DNA from: Chloroflexi bacterium SZAS-1
GTDB lineage: Bacteria; Chloroflexota; Chloroflexia; Chloroflexales; Roseiflexaceae
Reading direction: 5' to 3'
NCBI GenBank assembly: GCA_018266315.1
Contig: JAFEAS010000027.1
Location: 35,691 to 85,833, forward strand
Length of the DNA stretch: 50,143 nucleotides
A program made the translations under genes and the position numbers. The notes below the pieces were generated by a model. The model saw nothing but the letters and a program-made list of their open reading frames with translations. It was not told the origin of the DNA and ran no database searches. Shown piece after piece: positions 39,986 through 49,025 of the stretch (the first letter of the stretch is position 1; each line of letters starts with the position of its first letter).

Positions 39986-42481
39986 ATGGAGATCGGGATC
40001 GTTCGGCCGGTAAGCATCAACGACGAGATGCGCACCGCATACCTAGACTACGCAATGAGCGTGATTGTGTCGCGTGCGCTGCCAGATGCGCGCGATGGCC
40101 TGAAGCCAGTGCATGTGCGCGTGCTCTATGGTATGTGGGATATGGGCATCCGGCATAACTCTCCCTATAAAAAAAGTGCCCGTATTGTTGGCGATGTGCT
40201 GGGCAAAATGCACCCGCACGGCGACGCGTCGGTGTACGATGCGCTGGCGCGCCTGGCCCAGCCCTGGAATATGCGCTACCCGCTGGTCGATGGCCAGGGT
40301 AACTTCGGCAGCGTCGATGGCGACCCGCCTGCGGCCATGCGCTACACCGAAGCGCGCCTCTCGGCAATAGCCGAAGAGCTGCTGTTCGATATCGACAAGA
40401 ATACGGTCGATTTCCGCGATAACTTCGACGGCACCTACCGAGAGCCAACCGTGCTACCCGCGCGCCTGCCAAACCTCATGCTGAATGGCGCTTCGGGCAT
40501 TGCCGTGGGTATGGCTACCAATATCCCGCCACATAACCTCACCGAACTGTGCGACGCAATCGCGCACCTGATCGACAACCCCGATGCTACAATCGAAGAT
40601 CTGATCAAAATCATCCCCGGCCCCGATTTCCCCACCGCTGGGATGATCTTAGGCACCGAGGGCATTGTAAACGCCTACAGCACCGGTCGTGGTCATATTA
40701 CGCTGCGCGCCAAGGCGCATATTGAAGAGGCCGCGCGTAGCGCCTACAACATCGTTGTGACCGAGCTGCCCTACCAGGTGAACAAGGCGCGCCTGCAAGA
40801 GCGCATCGCCGAAATGGCGAAAGAGCGCAAGATCGAGGGCGTGCGCGATGTGCGCGATGAATCCGATCGCAGCGGTATGCGCCTGGTGATTCTGCTCAAG
40901 CAGGATGCCCAGCCCAAGAAAGTACTGAACGCGCTGTATAAGCACACCCAGATGCAAACCACCTTCGGCGTGAACATGCTGGCGCTGGTTGAGGGCGGGG
41001 TGCAGCCGCGCGTGCTCACGCTTAAGCGCATGCTGCAAGAGCATATCGACCACCGGCGCGAAGTGATTCGCCGCCGCACCGAATTCGATCTGGCGAAAGC
41101 CCGGGCGCGTGCGCACATTTTGGAAGGCTTGAAGATTGCGATCGACAACCTCGATGAAGTGATCCGCATCATTCGCGAGTCGCGCAATGCCGATAGCGCA
41201 CGCAACAACCTGATGCGTAACTTCAAGCTCACCGAAATTCAGGCCCAGGCGATTCTCGATATGCAGCTGCGTCGCCTGGCCGCGCTTGAGCGCAAGCGCA
41301 TCGAAGACGAGTATAAGGAAGTCATCAAGCTGATTGCCGAGCTTGAAGATATTCTTGCCAACCCGCGCAAAGTGCTGCACCTGATCAAGACCGATTTGCA
41401 GTATCTCAAGGAAAAGTATGGCGACGAGCGCCGCACCCGCATCATCCCCGATGCCGACGGCGAGGTGAGCGATGAAGATCTCATCCCCGATGTGAAGGTG
41501 CTGGTGACGCTGACCGAGCGCGGCTATGTGAAGCGCCTGAACGCCGATACCTACCGCACCCAGCGGCGTGGTGGGCGCGGCATTAAGGGCATGGTTACCC
41601 GCGAGCAGGATGTGGTGCGCCATATTCTCACCTGTATGACCATGGACGACCTGCTGTTCTTCACCGATCGCGGTAAGGTTTACCAGCTCAAGGCGCACGA
41701 AGTGCCCGACGCTGGGCGCACGGCCAAAGGCCTGCCGCTAGTGAATCTGATCTCGCTTGAGCCGGGCGAGCAGGTGACCTCGGTGCTGGCGGTGCCCGAT
41801 TTCGACGAGGGTGAATACCTGATTATGGCGACGCAGCGCGGCAAGATCAAGCGCACTATTCTGAAGGAATACAGCCAGGTGCGCTCGAATGGCCTGATTG
41901 CGATTGGCCTGGAAGATGGCGACCTGTTGGGCTGGGTGTCGATGACGCAGGGCAATGAAGATGTGCTGCTCACCACCGCGCGCGGCCAGACGATCCGCTT
42001 CCGCCAGGAAGAAGTGCGCCCGATGGGCCGCCCGGCGAGCGGCGTCATTGGCATCAACCTGTCCGGTAACGACCGCGTGGTGGGCATGGATCTGGTGCAG
42101 GCGAAGGGCGCGCTGCTGACGGTAACGACCCATGGCTTTGGCAAGCGCACGCTGCTCGATGAATACCCGGCCAAAGGCCGCGGCACGGGTGGTGTGATTA
42201 CGCTGAAGCTGCGCCAGGGCGATGAAGTGGCGGCGGCGCGCGTAGTGTACGATTCCTCGCTGCTCACATTTATCACCACCGGCGGCACGGTGATGCGCTG
42301 CCCAGCCGACGAGGTTTCGCAGCTTGGCCGCGCGACGCAGGGCGTGACTATCCTGAATGTCGTCAAGGGCGACCAGTTAGCCGCGCTCTCGGTTGAAGAG
42401 CCGGGCGATGATGACGAGCGCAGCGCGAATGTGCTTATCAGCATCAACGGCGAGGGCAACGATGGTGTAGGCGGGAAGTAG
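39986..42481 (+). CDS. gyrA: DNA gyrase subunit A
   Basis: The 831-residue subunit breaks and rejoins DNA for ATP-driven negative supercoiling together with GyrB (not in the window). The catalytic Tyr is Y120 ([11 protein letters not shown]). The winged-helix region has [19 protein letters not shown]. The C-terminal wrapping domain carries the GyrA box QRRGGRG (526-532), which marks gyrase rather than topoisomerase IV. Six repeat blades follow. The residue equivalent to E. coli Ser83 is Ala81. The start at ATG 39986 has GGAGG five bases upstream. Confidence 0.97.
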   Translation: MEIGIVRPVSINDEMRTAYLDYAMSVIVSRALPDARDGLKPVHVRVLYGMWDMGIRHNSPYKKSARIVGDVLGKMHPHGDASVYDALARLAQPWNMRYPLVDGQGNFGSVDGDPPAAMRYTEARLSAIAEELLFDIDKNTVDFRDNFDGTYREPTVLPARLPNLMLNGASGIAVGMATNIPPHNLTELCDAIAHLIDNPDATIEDLIKIIPGPDFPTAGMILGTEGIVNAYSTGRGHITLRAKAHIEEAARSAYNIVVTELPYQVNKARLQERIAEMAKERKIEGVRDVRDESDRSGMRLVILLKQDAQPKKVLNALYKHTQMQTTFGVNMLALVEGGVQPRVLTLKRMLQEHIDHRREVIRRRTEFDLAKARARAHILEGLKIAIDNLDEVIRIIRESRNADSARNNLMRNFKLTEIQAQAILDMQLRRLAALERKRIEDEYKEVIKLIAELEDILANPRKVLHLIKTDLQYLKEKYGDERRTRIIPDADGEVSDEDLIPDVKVLVTLTERGYVKRLNADTYRTQRRGGRGIKGMVTREQDVVRHILTCMTMDDLLFFTDRGKVYQLKAHEVPDAGRTAKGLPLVNLISLEPGEQVTSVLAVPDFDEGEYLIMATQRGKIKRTILKEYSQVRSNGLIAIGLEDGDLLGWVSMTQGNEDVLLTTARGQTIRFRQEEVRPMGRPASGVIGINLSGNDRVVGMDLVQAKGALLTVTTHGFGKRTLLDEYPAKGRGTGGVITLKLRQGDEVAAARVVYDSSLLTFITTGGTVMRCPADEVSQLGRATQGVTILNVVKGDQLAALSVEEPGDDDERSANVLISINGEGNDGVGGK

Positions 42482-42498
42482 CAGTTCACTCAAACACA

Positions 42499-42534
42499 CA
42501 GCGGCCTGGGCAATCTATGTTGCTCAGGCCGCTG
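42499..42534. terminator. Terminator between convergent gyrA and HD-GYP genes
   Basis: A 15-bp stem with one G-U pair (42499-42513 with 42520-42534, loop TCTATG). The T-richer side is on the minus strand (TGTGTTTG), so it fits the minus-strand gene best, but the hairpin may serve both. Confidence 0.6.
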
Positions 42535-42549
42535 CGCTGTTGGGGCGTG

Positions 42550-44091
42550 TTAATCGCGCGGTTCGAGCGCTACGAGGGTGGGTTGTTCGAACGCCCCATT
42601 CACTGCGAGTTGCGGCGCGCGCGGGCGCGGTAGCAGCAGCGATGTCCCTTCATCGCGCATAAGGTCGACAAACACCTCAACAAAATCGCCATCCCAATGC
42701 TGGCCGCGCCCATTCATCAGCAGATTGAAAGCCTGCTCAGGATCCATTGCGCGGCGGTAGGCCCGGTGCGATGTCATGGCATCATAGGCATCGGCAATTG
42801 CCACAATGCGCGCTTCTTCCTGAATATGCACACCCTGGAGCTTGCGCGGGTAGCCGTGCCCATCGAAGCGCTCGTGGTGGCATTCGATAATCGGGATGAT
42901 ATTGCGCAGCGCCTTGATATTGCGCAGAATGTCGGCCCCAATCGTCGGGTGTGTTTGCATAATCGCATATTCTTCATCGTTCAGTGGGGCAGGCTTGAGC
43001 AGAATATGATCGCGAATCCCGATTTTGCCAATGTCGTGCAGCAGCGCGCCGTAGTGAATATACTCGACCCGGTGCGGTGGTAACTTCAGCACTTCGCCCA
43101 GGCGCACGGCATAGCGGCATACCTGTTCAGAATGCCCGGCGGTGTATGGGTCGCGCGCATCAATCGCGGCGGCCAGGGCAGCAATCGTTTCGATATGCTG
43201 ATCTTTGAGTTGCTGGTAGAGCCTGCCGTTATCGAGTGAGGCCGCGATATGCGAGGCACACACCTGTAACAAGGTGCGGTCGTCGGCATCGAAGCCCGGC
43301 TGATCTTCACCGCGCGCGAGTTGCAGTATTCCAACTGGTCGGTAATTGGCGCGTAGGGTAATCCGCGCAAGGTGGCTGGGCTCAGGCAGGTCGCACTCAT
43401 CGCCAACTAGTGACTGGTGCGCCGCAAGAATAGCGGCTTCGTCGGCACCGTGAATGGGCGTGCGGCTGTTGAGTGCGCGTTCAATACTGGTGCCGCGCTG
43501 TGCAAGCAGCTCAAGCTCATCATCTTCAGGATGGACAAGCGATAGCGACAGGGCACGGGGTGCAAAGCGCCGCCAGAGCAGCCGTACAATTTCGCGCACT
43601 GCTGTAGCCCTATCCAGCGTTGAGGTGAAGGTCTGGCTCATTTCGTGCAGCGCAACAATTTCCGAAAGGCGCTGTTTCTCTTCACGCACGCGCCGCCATT
43701 CCATTGCGCGCCGCACCGTGCGCTCCAGGTCGTCAACTGTTACCGGCTTGGTCAGGTAATCGAAGGCACCAAGCTTGAGCGCCTGGCGGGCGGTTTCTAC
43801 CGTGGCATGCGCAGTGAATACAATCGCATCGGTTTCGGGGTAGCGCTGGCGCATCTGCTGTAGCAGCTCGATACCGCCCATTTCGGGCATTTGTAAGTCG
43901 GTGAAGACCAGATCGTAGCGCGTTTCACCGAGTATTTCCATCGCCATACGCCCGTGTTCTGCGGCAACGACCTGGTAGCCGTTCATGCGCAGCAGGCGCA
44001 CACAGAAATCGCGTACATTCGTGTCATCCTCAACGATCAGCACACGCGCGGGAGGTGTGGTAGGTTGCTCGGGGTAGGCTAGTGTGCTCAT
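42550..44091 (-). CDS. Response regulator with GAF and HD-GYP domains
   Basis: The protein has 513 residues. The receiver domain (about 16-135) has phosphoacceptor D65 (FTDLQMPEM) and K115. A helical linker and a GAF-like domain (about 150-290) follow. The HD-GYP domain (about 298-480) has the metal-binding HD at 352-353 (LLHDIGKIGI) and HHERFDGHGYP (405-415). HD-GYP proteins hydrolyse cyclic di-GMP; all key residues seen here are intact. A Pro-rich tail ends the protein. ATG 44091 follows GGGAG closely. It is the last gene of the minus-strand signalling cluster, 98 bases after the histidine kinase, its likely partner. Confidence 0.94.
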   Translation of the reverse strand: MSTLAYPEQPTTPPARVLIVEDDTNVRDFCVRLLRMNGYQVVAAEHGRMAMEILGETRYDLVFTDLQMPEMGGIELLQQMRQRYPETDAIVFTAHATVETARQALKLGAFDYLTKPVTVDDLERTVRRAMEWRRVREEKQRLSEIVALHEMSQTFTSTLDRATAVREIVRLLWRRFAPRALSLSLVHPEDDELELLAQRGTSIERALNSRTPIHGADEAAILAAHQSLVGDECDLPEPSHLARITLRANYRPVGILQLARGEDQPGFDADDRTLLQVCASHIAASLDNGRLYQQLKDQHIETIAALAAAIDARDPYTAGHSEQVCRYAVRLGEVLKLPPHRVEYIHYGALLHDIGKIGIRDHILLKPAPLNDEEYAIMQTHPTIGADILRNIKALRNIIPIIECHHERFDGHGYPRKLQGVHIQEEARIVAIADAYDAMTSHRAYRRAMDPEQAFNLLMNGRGQHWDGDFVEVFVDLMRDEGTSLLLPRPRAPQLAVNGAFEQPTLVALEPRD

Positions 44092-44189
44092 TGGCTCCCT
44101 CTTACACAGCGGGTGTGTACACTACTTACCCAATATATCGCTAGGCAAAACAACAGAGATACGCAGGGCGCTCGTATATCTCAAAATCG

Positions 44190-45815
44190 TTAGATTGCGG
44201 GGAGGCACATGGTGAAGGAGCTGCCCTGCCACACCTGGCTTTGCACTTCAACCCGCCCCCAGTGATCGTGCGCGATCGTGTGCACGGCGTACAAGCCCAG
44301 CCCTAGCCCACGCGAAATGCCTTTGTCTACCTTCGTGGTAAAGCCCGGCTCGAAGACGCGGGTGAGCAGGTCGGGGCGAATACCGCGGCCTGTATCGGCG
44401 ATGGTGATGCGTACCCAGTGGGGTTGCTCGGCTACGCTGACTTGAAGTTGGCGCTGGGCGCTGGTGCTCATTGCCTCGATGGCATTTTGAAGTAGCTCAA
44501 GAAATGCCTGTTCAAGCTGACCAGCCTGGCCCAGCACCATCGGTGAGGTGGATGGTTGCTCAAGGATGAGATGAATCCCACTTTCCTGGATTCGGCTGCG
44601 CAGTAATCCAAGTGCTTCGCCTAATGGCTCGGCGATTGCGAGCGGGCATTTGCCAGTGGAGGACGGTTGAGCAAAGCGCAAAAAGCGCTCAACCAGCGCG
44701 GCGATACGCTGGCCTTCAACCATAATTTGGGTGATGTCGTCGTGGGTGGTTTGCGGTAGTTCCTTGTTACGAAGAAGCAGATGGGTATAGCCAAGAATCG
44801 TTGTAAGGGGATTATTAATCTCGTGCGCAACCCCCGCCGCCAGATCTGTGACGACTGCCATGCGCGATGACAGCAGCAAATCGTGTTCAGCAAGCACTTC
44901 GGTTTCGCTAGAAAGAACCGTAGCAGTGGGTGGCACCCGGTGCACGAGCGCCGATGCCGCAATGTGCCCCAGCGGGAGAAGCGCGCTGAAATCGATATGG
45001 GCAAAGGCATTGATCTGCGGCGATTGCAGATCAATAATGCCTACACTCTGTTCACCCGAAACGATGGGAATAATGAGCTGCGAACGTGTGCCTGCTAGCG
45101 CTGGTAAGGCGCTGGGGTCGTGTTCAATATCGCCAGAATGGGTTAGAACCTGCTGCTGAAACGCCTTCCCGGTAAGACCATGCTCAAGGCTGGGTGGAAT
45201 CTGCTGTACTAATGCTGCCTCGTCAGCGCTGTAGCCGCGCCGGGCTAGCATCACCGCGCGCCCGTGCCGGTTGGCAAAAATGCAGCTATGGGTTGCATGG
45301 GTGAGCGCAATCGATGTGTCAACGAGGAGGGCAAGCGCAGTCGCCTGGTCAGCAGTTTGTTGAAGGCGGGTATCGAGCGCGCGCAATTGCTGGCTATGAT
45401 GCGTAACCTGTCGCCACCGATTGTGCCAATGGAGCGTAAGCGCAGTTTGCTGCCCAATACTATAGGCACGTTGCGCTGCCATAGTATCAAATTCGCCATA
45501 CATACTGAGGCAGCCATACACTGCTTCGCCCAGCCCCAAGGGCACCGCTAGCCAATCGCGGCCATGCCCGGGAGTAGGTAATTTGGGTGCAGTATTTGGT
45601 GCGAGTATTGGGTGTGTTGCCGCAGCTAATTGCTTAAAGATGCGGTGGAAGGAAGCGCTAGCCCGGATTGGATGAGTGAGTGCCGGGGTGCCGAATTGCG
45701 CAGCGACACTAATATTGGCTTCGTCGCAGATGAGGACGGCGATACCCTGGCAGTTGAGTGTACTTCGCAGCGTGGCGACTAATTGTGCGAAAACATCGTG
45801 AAGCTCTGGCTCCAT
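44190..45815 (-). CDS. Soluble histidine kinase with two GAF-like domains
   Basis: The 541-residue protein has no membrane helix. Two GAF-like sensory regions are seen (about 5-130 and 155-290). The kinase core has phosphoacceptor H331 (AGVAHEINNPLTTILGY), the N box LLQNAIEAM (441-449), G1 DTGRG (474-478) and G2 GLGLGL (503-508). It should autophosphorylate on H331 in response to a cytosolic signal. Receiver genes lie on both sides (45906 upstream, 42550 downstream), so it may feed both. No clear Shine-Dalgarno site precedes ATG 45815. Confidence 0.93.
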   Translation of the reverse strand: MEPELHDVFAQLVATLRSTLNCQGIAVLICDEANISVAAQFGTPALTHPIRASASFHRIFKQLAAATHPILAPNTAPKLPTPGHGRDWLAVPLGLGEAVYGCLSMYGEFDTMAAQRAYSIGQQTALTLHWHNRWRQVTHHSQQLRALDTRLQQTADQATALALLVDTSIALTHATHSCIFANRHGRAVMLARRGYSADEAALVQQIPPSLEHGLTGKAFQQQVLTHSGDIEHDPSALPALAGTRSQLIIPIVSGEQSVGIIDLQSPQINAFAHIDFSALLPLGHIAASALVHRVPPTATVLSSETEVLAEHDLLLSSRMAVVTDLAAGVAHEINNPLTTILGYTHLLLRNKELPQTTHDDITQIMVEGQRIAALVERFLRFAQPSSTGKCPLAIAEPLGEALGLLRSRIQESGIHLILEQPSTSPMVLGQAGQLEQAFLELLQNAIEAMSTSAQRQLQVSVAEQPHWVRITIADTGRGIRPDLLTRVFEPGFTTKVDKGISRGLGLGLYAVHTIAHDHWGRVEVQSQVWQGSSFTMCLPAI

Positions 45816-45905
45816 GGTGTATAGTGATGCTGACGATGACGAACCATGGCCGATCTGGCCGCGCGCAGATGATGCTGGTGACGAGTGGCGCGTATCAGAA
45901 ATCCA

Positions 45906-46319
45906 TTATGCCGGGCGCGCCCGCCCCTCGAAAAACACACGAACCCGTCGCTCAAGCTCTTCGAAATCAAACGGTTTGGCTAGATAATCGTTTGCGCCAA
46001 TGCGGCGAGCTTGCTTTTCGGTATCGGGCGTGCCAAATGCCGTGATAAGGATGACATAGACATCGTTATGATCACGTCGGATCGCCTGAATGAGTTCCAT
46101 ACCATCCATGCGCGGCATGTTCATATCGGTAATCACCAGGTCGCATGGATGTTTTGCCAACTGTTCGAGCGCTGTCACCCCATCTTCGGCCTCAAGCACG
46201 GGGTAGCCACCGTTCGTCAGCATGAATTTGTAGAGTCGCCGAGTTGCAGCATCGTCTTCGACAATTAGCACATGGGGGGTGCTACCATTTGTGAGGGCCG
46301 GGCCAGTCGGCAATGACAT
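45906..46319 (-). CDS. Single-domain response regulator
   Basis: The 137-residue protein is a receiver with a short N-terminal extension. Acidic residues E21/D22/D23, phosphoacceptor D65 (VITDMNMPRM) and K115 (DYLAKPFDF) are present. There is no output domain. A candidate promoter lies upstream at 46429-46455, so the receiver and the kinase downstream may form their own unit within the cluster. The gap to the kinase is 90 bases. Confidence 0.92.
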   Translation of the reverse strand: MSLPTGPALTNGSTPHVLIVEDDAATRRLYKFMLTNGGYPVLEAEDGVTALEQLAKHPCDLVITDMNMPRMDGMELIQAIRRDHNDVYVILITAFGTPDTEKQARRIGANDYLAKPFDFEELERRVRVFFEGRARPA

Positions 46320-46428
46320 GGGAAGACCTCCATATCCTATATAACAAAAGAAAAACTTTTGAACTATTTCGTTCGAAGGCGACCTAGCGGAATTCCCAGA
46401 CTTACATACATCACTATACTATGATGCA

Positions 46429-46455
46429 ATTATCGGGTATTTTACCACATGTCAA
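46429..46455 (-). promoter_or_regulatory. Candidate promoter of the receiver/kinase genes
   Basis: On the minus strand, a perfect TTGACA (46455 to 46450) and GATAAT (46434 to 46429) are 15 bases apart, a shorter spacer than usual. It lies about 110 bases before the receiver start, in a 230-bp gap without genes. Confidence 0.4.
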
Positions 46456-46549
46456 CGATATGCCTTAGGTAAAGTTACGATTTTCGGAAACCTGTGACTC
46501 AACTGTAATCGGCTTGTCATGTAGGAGATTTGATGCTTGCGTGGCTAAG

Positions 46550-46885
46550 CTAACGGTAGGTAGCAAGGTCGCGCTCTTCAATTGTTGGCATAAACCGCGA
46601 CATCTCAACCATCTTAAAGATTTTCTGATGGTGTGGGCTCACATTCATTGCAAACAGTTTGTTGCCCGCTTTCCGTGCTGAAACCACAAATTTGAGTAAT
46701 GCCGAGATGCCAGCCGAATTGATAAAAGCAACATTGCCGAAATCCAGCACCGTAATTGGGCGCATATCTGTCAGGGTTGCGCTGGCCTCGATCGCCGCAG
46801 CCGAACTCGTGTCGACGCTAGTACTGAGGATGTGTAGCACGGCCACATTCCCAAATTCTTCGCGCCGAATAACATCATTATTCAT
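46550..46885 (-). CDS. STAS-domain anti-sigma factor antagonist
   Basis: The 111-residue protein is a single STAS domain of the SpoIIAA/RsbV type. The conserved phosphorylatable Ser is S57 in VAFINSAGISALLKF. In partner switching, the RsbW-type kinase phosphorylates this Ser and an RsbU/SpoIIE phosphatase removes the phosphate, which decides what the kinase binds. Its ATG overlaps the stop of the upstream RsbW-like gene (ATGA at 46882-46885), so the two are translated together. Confidence 0.92.
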   Translation of the reverse strand: MNNDVIRREEFGNVAVLHILSTSVDTSSAAAIEASATLTDMRPITVLDFGNVAFINSAGISALLKFVVSARKAGNKLFAMNVSPHHQKIFKMVEMSRFMPTIEERDLATYR

Positions 46886-47307
46886 GGCATATCCTTCCGG
46901 TATAACCGTAGTGTTAGCACGGTTCCGTGTTGTGAAGAACGCAATTCGTAATCATCGACCAGTGCACTCAGCAAGTATAAACCAAAGCCACGATGCATAC
47001 CACTATCGAGGTTCTGCTCTTCGATAATGCGCCGCGAGAAATCGGGCTGCTCAACACCGTGGCCTTGATCGCTAATGCGCACTTCGAGCTTATCGTGATC
47101 GAGCACAAACATAACCTCTACCAGTTTGGCTACCTCACGCTGGTTCCCATGGTCGATCGCGTTATTGACGGCTTCGCTGACAGCCAGCTTTAAATCTTCG
47201 ATGCGCTCAGGTGGCAGGCCAATAACCTGCCCAAGTTCATTGGCACTGGCACGCACAACGCGCTCGAATATCGGGTCGGAGGGGATATTAACAAGTACAC
47301 GTTCCAT
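46882..47307 (-). CDS. RsbW/SpoIIAB-type anti-sigma regulatory ATPase/kinase
   Basis: The 141-residue protein has one GHKL ATPase domain. The N box is LAVSEAVNNAIDHG (41-54, N49), G1 is SDQGHG with D80, and G2 is HRGFGLYLL. I use ATG 47307 with GAGG 7 bases upstream; a TTG at 47313 is the longer option. It should phosphorylate the STAS protein encoded next to it and bind a target that is either a sigma factor or another protein. No sigma gene lies in the cluster, so the target is unknown. Confidence 0.92.
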   Translation of the reverse strand: MERVLVNIPSDPIFERVVRASANELGQVIGLPPERIEDLKLAVSEAVNNAIDHGNQREVAKLVEVMFVLDHDKLEVRISDQGHGVEQPDFSRRIIEEQNLDSGMHRGFGLYLLSALVDDYELRSSQHGTVLTLRLYRKDMP

Positions 47308-47354
47308 TCGCAAGCCTCTATTGCGTAGTTTGTAATATAGCGGTAACGGCCAGC

Positions 47355-48944
47355 TTAACTGCGTATGAACGCAGGTTGGGTGCTCGTAGTGTTGCGCACA
47401 CTGCGCCCGCGCGCTTGTTGTGCCCGTTGCGGCGCGGTCGTTTGTTCAGCCTGTCGGTTCAGGTGATCGTAGCGGCGCAAGTAGGCTTTGCCCAACGAGG
47501 CATTGCCAATTTGCAAGTAGGCGGCACCCAAGTAATAAAGCGATTGAGTATGGCGTGGATTGCGGCGCAGCACTTTTTCGAATAGTGGAATAGCGCGCGC
47601 CGGATCCATCAACTCTTTATAACACACGCCCAACATAAAATTCGTTTCAATATCTTCAGGCCAGTAGAGTAGCACGTGTTCGAATTCACGCGCGGCCAGA
47701 TCATGACGCTCGCGGCGCATATACATATATCCCAGGTCGTACCGCAATGAATGGGCATCGGGTGTGAGCTCAACGGCTTTGCGCCAGGCGGCCAGCGCCC
47801 AGCTTTCGTGCCCCATAATGTTATACATAAAGCCAAGTAGGTAATGCGCTTGGGTATTGGTAGGCATTAAATACACGGCGCGCTCGAATGCGCGGGTTGC
47901 AAGGCCATTTTTGTTCAAATCGTAGAGAAGCTTGCCCATGCTTAAGAATAATTTTCCATTGCTTGGGTAACGTTTCGCGCACTCAAAGAGCACATTATAT
48001 GCATCGCGCAGCTTGTTTTGCAGCTTGAAAATAGCACTCATACGGATGCGCGCATCGACATGATAGTCATTGGCAGGTGGAATAAGGCTATACTCTTCAA
48101 GCGCTTGGTCGAGCCGGCGCGCGCGAGCGAGCAGGTTGCCAAGGAGGTAGTGCGCCTGGTATTCTTGGGGTCGCCATTGTAGCAGCGCGCGGTAAATGCG
48201 TTCCGCTTCTTCTTCATAGCCCTGTTGCTTAAGATCCTGGCTAAGGCGGTAGTACCATAGCGCTACCTCTTCTTCGGTACGGGTGATCAGCACTTCATCT
48301 ACTTGCGGCGAGATGAAGGTTGGCTCAACCCGTAATGCCTCGGTGAAGCAGCGTTGGGCCAGTTCGTGCGCACCATGATCCTGGTGCATCAGCCCCATGT
48401 AGTAGCGCGGCTCGGCAGCCTGCGGGCGGGCATTGCATGCCTGATCGTAGTGAATATAGGCGCGCCCAGCATCGTCGAGCCGCTGGTAGCAGCGCCCCAA
48501 CGAGAAATGCGCTTCGTAGAGCAGCGGGTTATGTTCAAGTGCCTCTTTCAGGGCAGCAATCGCTCGATCGAGTTGGCCGCGCGAGGCAAATGCCACGCCC
48601 AGGTTATAGTGCGCTTCGGCTAGCTGCGGGTCGGTCTGTACTGCTTCAAGATATTCACGCAGGGCCGCCTCCCAATCATCCTGGAAGGCGAGCGCGTTGC
48701 CAATATATAAATAAATAATTGCGCGCTCGCGTTCGAAGATTTGGGCTTGTTCTTCGCCTTCAACATAGGCGGCGATGAGTGCCGCTTTAAAATGTTCGAT
48801 CGCATCGTTGTAGGCTGCGCGCAGGTAGGCCCGAATGCCCTGGCTGAATGCGGCACCGAGCCGTGTACCGGCCATGAAGCGCTCGCTCCCGGTGAATGTG
48901 TCGAGGTCGAGCGGCATAAAGTTAAGGGTATCATTGAGTGTCAT
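47355..48944 (-). CDS. TPR-repeat protein
   Basis: The 529-residue protein is made almost wholly of tetratricopeptide repeats, ten or more (for example AHYNLGVAFASRGQLDRAI, AHFSLGRCYQRLDDAGRAY, SLYYLGAAYLQIGNASLGKAY). No signal peptide or membrane helix was found, so it is a cytosolic scaffold or adaptor. ATG 48944 follows GGGA; the frame is open up to 48989. It is placed between the phosphatase and the RsbW-type gene, 48 and 81 bases from its neighbours, which suggests it is part of the switch. Its partner cannot be told from sequence. Confidence 0.88.
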   Translation of the reverse strand: MTLNDTLNFMPLDLDTFTGSERFMAGTRLGAAFSQGIRAYLRAAYNDAIEHFKAALIAAYVEGEEQAQIFERERAIIYLYIGNALAFQDDWEAALREYLEAVQTDPQLAEAHYNLGVAFASRGQLDRAIAALKEALEHNPLLYEAHFSLGRCYQRLDDAGRAYIHYDQACNARPQAAEPRYYMGLMHQDHGAHELAQRCFTEALRVEPTFISPQVDEVLITRTEEEVALWYYRLSQDLKQQGYEEEAERIYRALLQWRPQEYQAHYLLGNLLARARRLDQALEEYSLIPPANDYHVDARIRMSAIFKLQNKLRDAYNVLFECAKRYPSNGKLFLSMGKLLYDLNKNGLATRAFERAVYLMPTNTQAHYLLGFMYNIMGHESWALAAWRKAVELTPDAHSLRYDLGYMYMRRERHDLAAREFEHVLLYWPEDIETNFMLGVCYKELMDPARAIPLFEKVLRRNPRHTQSLYYLGAAYLQIGNASLGKAYLRRYDHLNRQAEQTTAPQRAQQARGRSVRNTTSTQPAFIRS

Positions 48945-49025
48945 AATAATTGTTCCCAAGCGACAGGGATGCGGCAAGCGGAGCTGCAATTGATGCTTGC
49001 TTTGCTTACCTGAACGGTTTTATCG

